Of a stretch of 64,000 nt of DNA, positions 40,818-51,364 are shown in pieces (position 1 is the first letter of the stretch; each line of letters opens with the position of its first letter). The stretch lies in contig OX465597.1 of the NCBI GenBank assembly GCA_950022295.1, positions 183,705,016 to 183,769,015 of the forward strand, in the 5' to 3' direction. A model generated the notes under the pieces. That model was not told the DNA's origin. It saw only the letters and a program-made list of their open reading frames with translations, and did not search any database. The translations under genes were made by a program, and so were the position numbers. Origin of the DNA: Bromus sterilis. Its lineage: Eukaryota; Streptophyta; Magnoliopsida; Poales; Poaceae.

Positions 40818-41926
40818 AATGCATTACTGGCTTCCTTGGTCCACTCGAATTATTCTCCTTTTCTCAGCAGTTTTTAGAATGGTAAGGTCCTTTCGCCTAA
40901 CCTGCTGATGAAGCGGCTCAATGCTGCGAGCTTTCCTGTGAGCTGATGTACTCCTCTGATGTTGGTTGGCCTTTGCATCTTGGCGATTGCTTGGACCTTT
41001 TCGGGGTTTGCTTCGATTCCTCGGGCAGAGACCATGTACCCGAGTAATTTTCCTGCTGGGACGTCGAAGACGCATTTTTTGGGGTTGAGCTTGATCCTGT
41101 ACTTGTTGAGGGCCGCGAATGTCTCGCGGAGGTCGTCGAGTAGTGTGTTTGCGCTGTAGGTTTTGATGACAATGTCGTCTACATAGACCTAGACGTTCCT
41201 GCCAATCTGGTCTCTCAAGCATTCTTGCATCATCCGCTGGTACGTGGCTCCCGCATTTTTTAGGCCAAAGGGCATTGTTTGGTAGAAGAATACTCCATAG
41301 GGGGTGATGAACGAGGTGTGCTCTTCGTCTTCTTCCTTCATCCTGATCTGATTGTATTCTGAGTATGCATCAAGGAAGGAGAGGAGGTCGCATCCTGCTG
41401 TGGAGTCGATTATTTGATCGATTCTTGGCAGGGGGAAGTGGTCTTTTGGGAAGTGCTTGTTGATAGGCCCATAGTCGACGCACATCCTCAGTACCTCGGT
41501 GTCTTTTTTGGGGACTACGACTGGGTTTTCTATCCAGGTTGCTTTCTTTGTCTCTCGGATGAACTGTGTGTGTCGAGTAGTTGGTTGACTTCTTCTCCGA
41601 TTGCTCTGCGCTTGGGTTCTGAGAATCGTCACAGTGCCTGCTTTACTGGTTTGGTGTTTCGCTTGATGTGGAGCGCGTGTTCTGCAAATTCGTATCCCGG
41701 GCATGTCGGATGGGCACCAGGAGAAAATTTTCCACTCTTCGCGAAGGAAGGTTATGAGGGCGGTTGCTTGCTCTTCTGGAAGGTGGGCATATACGCGAAC
41801 CTTCTTCTCAGGGTCTATTGGGTGGACTTGGTGTGTGATTGTGTCGCTGCCGATGCTGACATCGCGGCCAAATTCTTTTGTCTCGCTTCGGCTTGCCAGC
41901 GGAAATATGCTTTTGTCCGTCACCAT
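40818..41926 (-). pseudogene. C reverse transcriptase
   Basis: The N-terminal linker reads FLREEWKIFSWCPSDMPGI. After two compensating frame changes come the RT motifs NPVVVPKKDTEVLRMCVDYG, FPLPRIDQIIDSTAGCDLLS, TPYGVFFYQTMPFGLKNAGA and QRMMQECLRDQIGRNV. A TAG at 41189-41191 replaces the expected glutamine, and the YVDD catalytic box (VYVDDIVIKT) follows in the same frame, then LNPKKCVFDVPAGKLLGYMV. The enzyme copies element RNA into DNA. The frame here is broken by the stop and shifts. Confidence 0.85.
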
Positions 41927-41953
41927 GGCTATTTCTTTGAGCTGTTATTGGGC

Positions 41954-42568
41954 TCAAAATGTGTCGGAGACTTTGTGGAAGTCGCAGTTGCACTGGTCCG
42001 ATTTGGTGAAGCTTCCCTTGACTGTGATGATTCCTGCAGGTCCTGGCATCTTGAGCTTGAGATATGCATAGTGCGGGACCGCCATGAATTGTGCGAACGC
42101 TGGTCGCCCGAGTATGGAGTGGTACTGCGACTGCCAGTCGAGCACTTCAAACTCGAGGACTTGCTTTGCGAAGTTGCGCTTGCTGCTGAAGATTACATCA
42201 AGCTCGATTGTTCCGATGGAGGTGGCTGCTTCACCCGGAACTACACCATGTATTGTTGTGCCTGACTTCTTCGAGACTGATCGCGGGATTAAAATCTTGC
42301 GTAGGGTGCTGGAGAAGATTATGTTTAGACTGCTGCCTCCGTCCATGAAGACTCTATCCATGTCGTATCCTCCGATTTGGGCTTCGAGGACCAGGGGTGC
42401 ATTCCCCGGCCTTCGGACTGCGGGCGGGTGGTTGCTCTGAGAGAAGGTGATGCTGGTTTCAGCGCCATGCAGTAGGTAGATTTCTACTATCTTTAGGCCT
42501 TCGGCAGCTTCGGCCTGCAAGGTGTAGGCGTCTTTCTTTGCTTTCGAGGGTCTTCCTTCTTGGATCAT
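41954..42568 (-). pseudogene. C protease
   Basis: MIQEGRPSKAKKDAYTLQAE leads to APLVLEAQIGGYDMDRVFMD with the active site MDGGSSLNIIF, then HSILGRPAFAQFMAVPHYAY and a linker to RT. It aligns with the protease of A over its whole length. It is open over 204 residues, so this domain is better kept than its neighbours. A stop separates it from RT. Confidence 0.82.
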
Positions 42569-43312
42569 GCAGATTCGTCCATGGGACGTGGGGTATTGCC
42601 CTTCTGTACTCGGTGCTAGCGACTGTGCGCTTCTTCGAGTGCGCTTGGCTTCACGCTGCTTCTCCTCCTTGAGGCTGTTGGAGAGTTCGGTGAATAGGCG
42701 AAAATCTCCTAGGGTGTGGCTTGCTCTCAGATGTCCCTGACTGTCTTCAAAACAGTGGATCGCGCACGGTCTTTCCAGTTGCTCTTTAGCTGTGAGTTTA
42801 GTAGAGCCGACGTGCCTTCTTCTCCTTGAGATTTCAAAGATCTGCGAGTGGTCTTCTGCTAGGCTATGGAATCTTGGGTCAAGTTCTATCCCATCGCTGA
42901 GTGATTGGCTCCGGATGAAGTTGGCGAATTCATCCGGCCTTCGATCTGGGTCGTAGTATTCTCCGGTCTGGGTTTCGGAGTCGCTGTCTTGGCGTGTGGT
43001 GGAAGTCTGGGCGGCAGCGGGTCGTCGACTGGTTGGCGAGTCTTATGTTATGCGTCGCGACTCTTCGAGTGGTGTCCCCGTGTAGAGTCCTCGCGCTTGC
43101 CTTCTGAGTCGTCAGGTTCTCTTCCGTAGGCGATGGATCTGATGGTCGTCGAGTTGTTGGACTTGTTTCGGCTGCAGGCTAGGTGATCTTGGCGAGACGA
43201 TGGAAATGCTTGTGGTGATCTTGACTTCCTCGAGCGAGTTAGATCTGGTTCTAGTCCTCCAGTCTTGATCTGCTGAGGGCGGGACCGCCGAGATCGTGAT
43301 TCTAACCTGTGT
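42569..43312 (-). pseudogene. C gag tail; Gag core absent
   Basis: Only the C-terminal gag part is found: PDEFANFIRSQSLSDGIELD, then a segment like the A sequence before its protease (KEQLERPCAIHCFEDSQGHL, where A has KDQLDGPCTIHSFRTERGEI). The Gag core seen in A (FIENFKSTYKRPTS, AYIQRW) is missing, with only about 350 bases between this part and the primer site. C is therefore gag-deficient, presumably through an internal deletion. Confidence 0.65.
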
Positions 43313-43332
43313 AGTTCCCACAAATGGCGCCA
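43313..43332 (-). promoter_or_regulatory. Primer-binding site of C
   Basis: TTGGCGCCATTTGTGGGAAC on the minus strand lies two bases from the LTR end. It is similar to the TGGCGCCGT(T/C)TGTGGGAA sites of grass Tat elements. Confidence 0.75.
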
Positions 43333-43334
43333 AT

Positions 43335-43780
43335 TGACGGGGATTGGCCCCGGAAAATCCCATGGTCAGGGACCCTGGGTTAGTCATAGAGAAGGCACAG
43401 GTTGGACGATACTCGTCAGCTAACAGGAGAAGCACTTCCTGCTCGATATTATTGCACGAGGAGGCGATTATAGAGGAGGCCAGGCGAGTTCTCTCAAGAC
43501 CAGGTGAGTAGATGTGTATCGGGTTGATCTGGACGTCTCCCCTCCCAGCCTTTATATACCAGGCTAGGTCTCGGGGAGTCCATACTAGGTTACAAATATA
43601 GTTTCCTAGTTGTAGTCTTGCCTTGTACGCCAAGTTGTGCCTTCCATACTAGTCGCGGACTCCTACGTCGGTGCCTGGTCGGGCCAGTCGTGGGCCTGTC
43701 ATGGCTTCCCAACAGGCCTTCTGTCTTCATAAGCACCAGGTAGCCTCACATGCAGGAGTCATGGGTTCACCCCCTCGTCA
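43335..43780 (-). repeat. C 5' LTR
   Basis: 446 bases, TGACGAGGGG...CCCCGTCA on the minus strand, with TATATAAAG at 43550-43558. It has an 11-base block absent from the 3' copy. A 173-aa frame crossing it into the leader has no family resemblance. Confidence 0.88.
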
Positions 43781-43785
43781 ATGAG

Positions 43786-44399
43786 TATCCTATGCCAATA
43801 GCCAATATGCTTATTAGTGAAGCTTCTGGACATAAATTTATTAGTTTTTTGGATGGTATTGCGGGATATAATCTGATTTTTATGTCCGAAGAGCATATTT
43901 ACAAGACTGCTTTTCGGTGCCCCAGTTTTGTTGGTTTAATTGAGTGGGTGGTAATGACTTTTGGTTTGAAGAATGCCGGTGCCACATATCAAAGGGCTAT
44001 GAACTTAATTTTTCATGATCTACTTGGTGTTATACTTGAGGTCTATATTGATGATATTGTTGTCAAATCGGATGCTTTTGAATCTCACTTAGCCGATTTG
44101 CGTTTAGCTTTTGAGAAGATGAAGAAATATGGACTGAAGATGAATCCTTTGAAGTGTGATTTTGTCGTATCGGCTGGCAAGTTCTTGGGTTTTATTATTC
44201 ATGAGGACGGTATAGAAATTGATCCCAAGAAGATAGAAACTATACAGAAGGTGGAGGCTCCAATGTGCAAAAGAGATATGCAGAAGTTCCTTCTCAAGAT
44301 TAATTATTTGAGGAGATTCATTGCTAATTTGTCAGGGAAGGTTGATGCATTTACCCTTATACTTCGGTTAAAGAATGATGTTGATTTTACTTCGGGGTA
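43786..44399 (+). pseudogene. B reverse transcriptase, after C
   Basis: YPMPIANMLISEASGHKFIS continues the RT, then FLDGIAGYNLIFMSEEHIYK, MTFGLKNAGATYQRAM and the catalytic box EVYIDDIVVKSD (near 44041-44073), then LKMNPLKCDFVVSAGKFLGF. A stop at 44398 and a nearby second one break the frame at the RT to RNase H border. The RT palm itself is intact in this segment. Confidence 0.85.
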
Positions 44400-45795
44400 A
44401 AAACACTAAGAAGCATTTGATATGATCAAGAAATATTTGTGCACCCCTCCGGCGTTGAAAACGCCTAAGCATGGGAAGCCCTTTAGACTTTATATTGCGG
44501 TGGAGAAATGTGTTATTGGTGTTGTTTTGACTCAAGAAACCGAAGGGAAGGAACATGTTATTACTTATTTGAGCCGGCGCCTTTTGGATGCCGAAACAAG
44601 GTATACCTTCATTGAGAAAATATGCTTATGTTTATATTATGCTTGCACAAAAGTGAGACATATTCTAGTGCGTAGTAATTGCATAGTAGCTTTTCAAACC
44701 GATGTCATCAAATACATGTTGCATAGGCCAATTCTTAGTGGTAGAATTGGCAAGTGGGCTTATGCTTTAATTGAGTATGATTTGTCTTATGAATCTTTGA
44801 AATCTATGAAAGGCCAAATTGTTGTTGATTTTATAGTTGAACATCGGTTTGATAGTGAGCATGATATTGATATAAACCTTGTTTCATTAGTACCATGGAG
44901 ATTATATCTTGATAGTTCAGTTTGTAGCAGTGGCCAAGGTGTTGGTGTTGTTAATATATCTCCTCATGGTGCTGTTGTTGAGGCCTCATGCCAATTAGAA
45001 TACTTTTGCACCAATAATCAGGCCGAATATGAAGCATTGTTATTCGTCTTAAAGATGTTGCTTGATATAGGTGCTACACATATTGAGGCTTTTGGTGATT
45101 CATTATTGGTAGTGCAGCAATTTTCTAGATTGTTTAAATGCTTTGATGAATCACTCAATGTTTATCTTGATAAATGTCTAGACGTAGTTTCTACTTTGGA
45201 TCATTTTAGTATTGCTCATATACCTAGACATAAAAATTGGAAAGAAAATGAATTGTCACAAGAAGCATCTGGTTATCATGTTGATCATGGCATGTTTATT
45301 ATTTATCAAGAACCGATGTATTGCCTTTCCAGCATAGAGGAGGCCGAATTAGAAATTACTACTTCGGCCACTAATGAAAAATCTAGTGTAGTTGAAAATC
45401 AAGACTGGAGGAAGCCCATTATTGATTTTTTGCGTGATCCTAGTAAAAGGGTGGACAGGACTGTTCGGCGTATGCCTTTTAAGTACGAGTTGAGGGATGA
45501 TTATCTTTATCGCCGAACGGTTGATGATGTTTCTTTAAAGTGCTTGGAGGAGGATCAAGCGAGAGTTGCTATGGGAGAGGTGCATGAAGGAATCTGTGGT
45601 ACTCATCCGTCGGCTCCAAAGATGAAGTGGTTATTGCGACGTGCTGGATTTTATTGGCCGATGATGATTAATGATTGCTTCAAGTATTACAAAGGGTGCG
45701 AAGCTTGTCAAAATTTTGGTGATATTAATTTGGATCCTGCTGCTATATGTTACATCCTATTATTAAGACGTGGCCTTTTAGAGGATGGGGATTAG
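44400..45795 (+). pseudogene. B RNase H, archaeal-type RNase H and integrase zinc finger
   Basis: Native RNase H sequence (KPFRLYIAVEKCVIGVVLTQ, then SRRLLDAETRY and LVRSN) lacks the expected first aspartate, as is common in Tat elements. A second RNase H follows, with LYLDSSVCSSGQGVGVV, NNQAEYEALLF and EAFGDSLLVVQQF supplying D, E and D. The integrase N-terminus has HEGICGTHPSAPKMKWLLRR and YYKGCEACQ (HHCC finger). The frame is open for over 450 codons and then shifts near 45750. Confidence 0.85.
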
Positions 45796-46662
45796 GCTTC
45801 ATTGAAAAAACTCATCCTTCTTTTTCAAAGGGGCATCGGTTTGTGTTGGTGGCAACTGATTATTTCACCAAATGGTCTGAAGCAATACCTCTTAGGAATA
45901 TGACACATGTGGAGGTAATTAAATTCATAACCGAGCATAATATTCATAGATTCAGCATCCCTCAAACATTGACAACAGATCAAGGTTCGTCTTTCATGGC
46001 ACATCAAGTTAGAGAATTTGCCGAATCCTATAATATAAAGTTGCTCAATTTCTCCCCGTATTATGCCCAAGCTAATGGACAAGATGAGTCTACTAATAAG
46101 ATATTAATCAAGCTCATCAAAAATAAGATTGAAGTTAATCCAAGGAGATGGCATGATTTATTGTCTGAAGCTTTGTGGGCACATAGGATTTCAAGGCATG
46201 GTGCTACAAATGTAACTCCATATGAGCTCGTATATGTTCAAGAAGCTGTTTTACCTGTGGAAGTTAATTCGAATGCCTTGAGAATAGCCAAAAAATTATT
46301 TATCGGCGGTGGAATTTTATAATTTGTTGATGGATAATATTGATGAGGTCACCGATAAGCGTTTGGCTGCGTTGAAGGCCATAGAAGAGGACAAGTTGAG
46401 AGTTGCTAGAGCTTACAATAAGAAGGTGAAATTGAAGAATTTTCAGATTGGAGATCTTGTGTGGAAGGTGATTCTACCAATTGGTCCAAAAGATAGAAAA
46501 TTCGGGAAGTGGTTACCAAGATGGGAAGGTCCTTTCAAGATTATAAGAATTGTTCTTGGAAATTCGTATTTGGTGGAATCCATACAAGGAATGTTGCTGC
46601 CTAAAGCTCTCAATGGAAAGTATTTGAAGAAATACCACCCGAGTGTGTGGAAAGAAGCCTGA
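45747..46662 (+). pseudogene. B integrase core and C-terminus
   Basis: After the shift, LVATDYFTKWSEAIPLRN has the first catalytic D, LTTDQGSSFMAHQVREFAES the second, and ANGQDESTNKILIKLIKNKI the E. ATNVTPYELVYVQEAVLPVE follows. A stop at 46320 is followed by the C-terminal region (LAALKAIEEDKLRVARAYNK, GDLVWKV, WLPRWEGPFKI, NGKYLKKYHPSVW) ending at a TGA. It is a normal-length Tat integrase with one frameshift and one stop. Confidence 0.87.
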
Positions 46663-46813
46663 ATGGACTAATGGCCGATATATGATTATCTCCCTAAGAA
46701 CAAAACATGGCCGATATGAAATTATCGCCCTAAGAATATATATGGCCGATGGAGTGTTGACATCGTCCTTAGACCCTATGGTGTACACATTATTTTTCGG
46801 CACGCAAGTTTTG

Positions 46814-46830
46814 CCGAAAAATAGGGGGGC
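46814..46830 (+). promoter_or_regulatory. Polypurine tract of B
   Basis: CGAAAAATAGGGGGGC lies eight bases before the 3' LTR start TGTTGACAC. Confidence 0.75.
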
Positions 46831-46838
46831 TCATTATG

Positions 46839-47294
46839 TGTTGACACTGGTTTTTGGCACAACAATAAACTTATATAATATTACCTCAAATGAAGAAATG
46901 CTCTACATGAAAAAGTTGGGTATTTTCGATATGAACAACTTTGTAGTTCGAGTCATTGTCATCCGAGATTGTTTCAAGACCGAAAACCATGTTCCGGGCA
47001 ACAAGACTATGGCATTCAGTGCACTATTTGGCTAATTTCACCCTCAAGATGGCTTCAAATAATGAAATTTATAATTTAATTGGCTTCGTCTCGTCGAGCC
47101 GGTCGATTTTGTCACTTGAATCGTCCAAATCCGAGTTCGTATGAAAAAGTTATAGCCAAATCAGTGTAGCACACAAGCGAAGACCGGTACTACCGGCCGG
47201 GACAAGCGGTACTACCGGCCCATACGCGAAAAAACTTCTGTAAGAGCCCGGAACAGGGCCGGTATCAACCCGGTCGTTCCGGTAAATAATATAT
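46839..47294 (+). repeat. B 3' LTR, first part
   Basis: It starts TGTTGACACTGG and matches 14962 onward, including the GGTACTACC motifs. It is interrupted at TATAT by element E. Confidence 0.88.
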
Positions 47295-50200
47295 TGTAAC
47301 ATCCCAGATTTCACAAAAATTGAAAATTTTGTTTTCGGTGTGAATTGTTTGATTGCCTAATTTGTTTGCGGTGTTTGCATCCCTGATTTATCGGTCGGCG
47401 ATTATTTTCCCCCCTCTTATCTCATACCGGACGGAGACTGACCCTTGCCACCTAGACACTCGACCTTTGCGACACCGGGTTTCACCCGATCACCGTCGCG
47501 AAAACCGCACGAGACGAGCCGCAGCCCACGGAACGAAAAACCCCGTTTAATAAGTAAATGGGATATTTTTATAGCGCGCCGGAAAGTGTTCTCGGAACGG
47601 TTCCAGCCCGAGGTGAACGCCGCCGGCTCGACGCGCTGATCGCGCAGTTCGAAATTTTACCCGAATCGGAGGTCCTGCGAACCCCCGGCGGTCAGGAAGG
47701 TAAACACCGCGCACGCGAGAGAAAAACCGGGGATGTTTTTGAAAACTGCCAGCCACCTGGGTTATATAAAGACCACCACTCTCCCACCTCTTTCTAGGGT
47801 TTCCTTAGCCAAAATTTGCAGCCACCCCCCTGAAAATTCACAAATCTGCCCAATCTGCCTCAAAATTCCCGAACCCCTAGCCCTAACCCTCGATCTGGAC
47901 CGTCAGATCTGGACCGTCAGATCTAGATCGTAGGGCTCCCAGCCGTCCACGTCGCCCTCATCCGGCCTCCACCGCACCACGGGCCGTGCGGGCCCGCAAC
48001 CGCGCCGCCAGCCCGCTCCAGGCCCAATCTGGGCCGTGGATCCGCGTCGCCGCCGCCTCCCGTGGAGGAGACGCCTCCTCCCACCTTCCAAGGAGGCGCC
48101 ACCGCCCGGTGACCTCTACCTCGCTGTGCCATCTCCTCCTCCTCGCCTCCCTGACCTCCCGCTCCACTCCTCGCAGGTCTTCGCCGGCATCCACCGCGGG
48201 AGCGTGCCGCCGCGCCATGGACATCGGCCGAGCTCGGCCGCCAGCAGCCGGCTGCGCCACTAACCAGCGCATTGACGTCCACCGCCGTCGTGGCCACCTC
48301 GCCCCTTGTCGGAGCCCGCCTCCTCGCTCTCGCGCCCCATCCTCAGCCTCCTCCCTTAACGGCTGCCTCCAGCGAGCCTTCGGCGCCGAGCGCCGCCGCG
48401 TCCCGATCGGGATCGAGGCCGATCCAGGCCGCCGCCGGATGGGCCAGCACGAGCGGCTGCGGCCCACGGCCTCGCCAGGAAGGCCCAGCACGCCACGCAC
48501 CCCGCAACCCAGGCTCCAGCGCATGCTAGCGCCACCTCACCTGCCACCAAATGGGCCTCGACCCACTAGGGTGAGGCCCGAGCGCCCTTTTTTTTTCTGC
48601 GTTTTTCCTAATTTTATTAAGTCTGTAAATTATTGTTGCTGATTCAATTTTGCGCAGTAGTTTGCGATCAACCCGTAGCTCGGATCACGTTGCGCCCAAA
48701 ACGATAATTGTTTAGATTTGTGTGTACTTCAGTTCATCTTTTTTGAGAATTTTGATTTGAGGCCATCTTGACGTTGTTAATCTCTGTTGAAGTGGGCATC
48801 AGACTGTTAACTGCTATTACTTCCTGTTAATTGCTGCTGTTATTATTTTATTGCAAGTTTGATTGATGATTGTGACACATTCTTGAGGCCTATGCTATTA
48901 ATTCTTGTTGCATACTGTTAAGCATCATGTCTACTTCAATACTATGCAATCACTTGTCATGTTTGCCTGCTGTAGCTATATTATTTATTCCTCCAAAGTG
49001 GTGGCATGTTAACTTTGTGCTACTGTTTATGGTTTGTTGCAATTTTGCTGCCCTATATCTTTTTAACCGTGCATCCTATTGAGCATTGCAAAATGTCATT
49101 TTGATCTATGCCATGTCTACTTCCATTATATGCATTGCATTGTCATGTTTACATTCCTGGTCATAGTTATATTTCAGCTCCAAAGTTGCTATGCCCACTG
49201 TTTTTGACAGCCACCTCTGTTTTTCTCTAAGTATGTAACTTGTCGAAGCCATGTTGCACTCTTAATATCTTTTGATCTCTTATGCCTATGACCTTGATTC
49301 TTATTTGTACCTGATCACCATCATGTCTACTCCATGCTCATCTATTGCTATGTCAAGTTTCTGCAATTTTGCATATAGCTTTACCCCTGTTTATACAGCA
49401 TGAAAATAACAGTTTCTGCCCTGTTTTCCTGATTTTCACAAAATCCTTGACCAGTAATGTTTTATAGCTTTTTGTGTTGCTTATAACTAGTGAACCATGA
49501 TGCCTATTTGCATCATTCTTTTTGACATGCCTTCCTTGCCATGTCTACTATAATTCCATGTCCTTTTGATGCATGTTTGAAATCTGTAGCTAATCGTTTC
49601 ATTACTCTCAAGTGTGCTGCTTGATGTTAACAGCATGTGTGCATAACTTGTATTGCTTGTATCTTTGTATCCGTAACTCCGTTTGGAGTGTTCTTTTATA
49701 TGTAACTTGATTAGAATTTCATGTACTTTGTGGTTATGCTATTGTTTGCTGTTGTTAAGCAACCTAAAATATGGTTTAGGGCAGAGCAGTACGAAATGCT
49801 TTAATTGTCGTGGCGCACTTAGTGGAATGCCATGTTTAGGATTGTGCCTCACTTAAATTGACTAGCATAGATAGTTTACCTTATGCTTTACCTCTTGTCA
49901 TACTTGTGTGTTATGACATGCTTGAGTGAGATGCCATGTTAACAACCTCTGCTCACCTTGTGTAGCTAAACAACTTGAACCCTTGTAAATGTGCGGTATC
50001 TTCGTGTGTGACGAGTACTCCACTTAACCTGTTAGTAACCGCTCTCGACGGTAGGTGCGATATCTCGTGTTTCCTTCTTGTTGATGGTTTCTCGTGTTTG
50101 CCTCGTAGTAATAGAGTGCTTGCTCGTTGATTGCTTTCCAGTGTTTACCCTCTTGTGTGCTTCCGCGGGTACCTCTCGGAGACGATGCGAGCTTGCGATC

Positions 50201-51245
50201 AACTACACCTTCGGAACCCGACTTATCAACAGGCAAGTACTATACATTACTTATGAGCCATTCTATTTCAACCAGCGGTTTGCATGCTAGTCTAGGTTAG
50301 GTTCGATGTTTGATCCTACCACATGTTTACAGCCTCTTTCAAAACGATAGAGCCATGTCCCCTCACAGCAAACCTTGTACTGCTATGTTACTATTGCTCG
50401 TTGCTCAGCCCCTGCTTAGTATGCACGCTTCTGATGCTACGATGTTACCCTGTTACTCCTTGGTTTGGGTTATCACATTATTATATTGTTGTTGATGATA
50501 TTATTCTTATGATGTTGACTATACTCGACGAAGGATGGAAGGTCTAGGCTATCACGCCTCGACGCTTTGTTCCATTTGAGTCAACTAGGATCCGAGTTCC
50601 GGGAATTGGTTTTAAGACTGAGTGTGCCTAACCGTGGGTGGGGTGCTATGGGGTCCCGTCTTCTTACCGATCTAGCTCCAATGATTTCTAGTGGTGGCCC
50701 AAGCTGATTTTACCATTTGCAAACTGTGTGTGTGCGAGTTGACCGGCTTCGCGTATTTCCAACAAACCGAGCCAGTGGGATGGTATATCCTATTGGTCCA
50801 CACCTGGAAGCTAGGGAGCCTGCCCGGGTGAGGGTAGGTTATCCCGACCTCGTCCAGGCGGTAGAGACCGATTCGAGAGCGCGGTCGGCTTTTGAGTTGG
50901 ATGTCGACTCACCGGGGGCCACCCGAATTTGTGCGTTGTTAGTTAGAGGGACCTGTCGTTCCGGATCTTTCGGGACTAAATCGTAAAATGGCTCCCTGTA
51001 ATGGCTAGAAACTGAGAGAGATGGGCATGCATGCGGAACCTTGTAATGGGCAGTTGGTACACCCCTGCAGGGTTAAATCTTTTCGAGAAGCCGTGTCCAC
51101 GGTTATGGACGACTTGAGACCTACTCCTTGTTCATAGAAAACAACAACTGAGATAATCTTAATATAATTTGATCAACGTGTGTGTTCCTTGACTGCTTCT
51201 TCTTCGTCGGGATGCGAACGGGAGGACAAGGATAGGATAGGTGTT
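47295..51245 (+). repeat. E LTR copy 1, 3'-truncated
   Basis: It is collinear with 51365-55235. TATATAAA at 47763-47770 is a likely promoter, about 470 bases in. Beyond it come a GC-rich block (about 47930-48590) and then a T-rich 3 kb. Open frames in the GC-rich block give alanine/proline/arginine-rich shadows on both strands and are not supported as genes. Confidence 0.82.
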
Positions 51246-51364
51246 GAAATGGAGCAGAGTCCCTTGTTGGTGGTGTTGAAGATTGTCGACTCTCTTTTCT
51301 CTCCCTCCTCTCCCCCGGATCATCCAGGATATTTGGACGAGATCCCTTGTTGGTGGTGTTGTAT
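51246..51364 (+). other. Spacer between E LTR copies
   Basis: 119 bases with an 18-base direct repeat (CCCTTGTTGGTGGTGTTG at 51261 and 51344) and a TC-rich tract. No primer site is recognisable. It may be the last trace of the internal region or filler DNA at a deletion. Confidence 0.65.

Larger units (their letters stand above)
27522..43780 (-). mobile_element. C: Tat-lineage Gypsy element with antisense B3-domain unit, containing D
   Basis: The LTRs of 446 (43335-43780) and 435 bases (27522-27956) are flanked by ATGAG at 27517-27521 and 43781-43785. On the minus strand the order is 5' LTR, primer site, a short gag tail without the Gag core, protease, RT, RNase H, archaeal-type RNase H, integrase (split by D), tandem 71-base repeats, an opposite-strand unit with a B3 domain, polypurine tract, 3' LTR. 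About 35 LTR mismatches were counted by eye, so it is older than D, as nesting requires. The coding frames are broken in several places. Confidence 0.9.

Noticed and set aside
43112..43633. 173-codon minus-strand frame over the C 5' LTR
   Set aside because: It runs from LTR through the primer site into the leader. The LTR portion is non-coding and no Gag motif is found.
47870..47897. Telomere-like CCCTAACCCT sequence
   Set aside because: It is a single telo-box-like stretch in the LTR leader, not a tandem telomeric array.
47903..48642. Alanine/proline/arginine-rich frames on both strands in the GC-rich block of E (also 51931-52559, 60729-61376, 63108-63645)
   Set aside because: High GC removes stop codons in all frames. 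Homologous blocks in the four LTR copies do not conserve any one frame.
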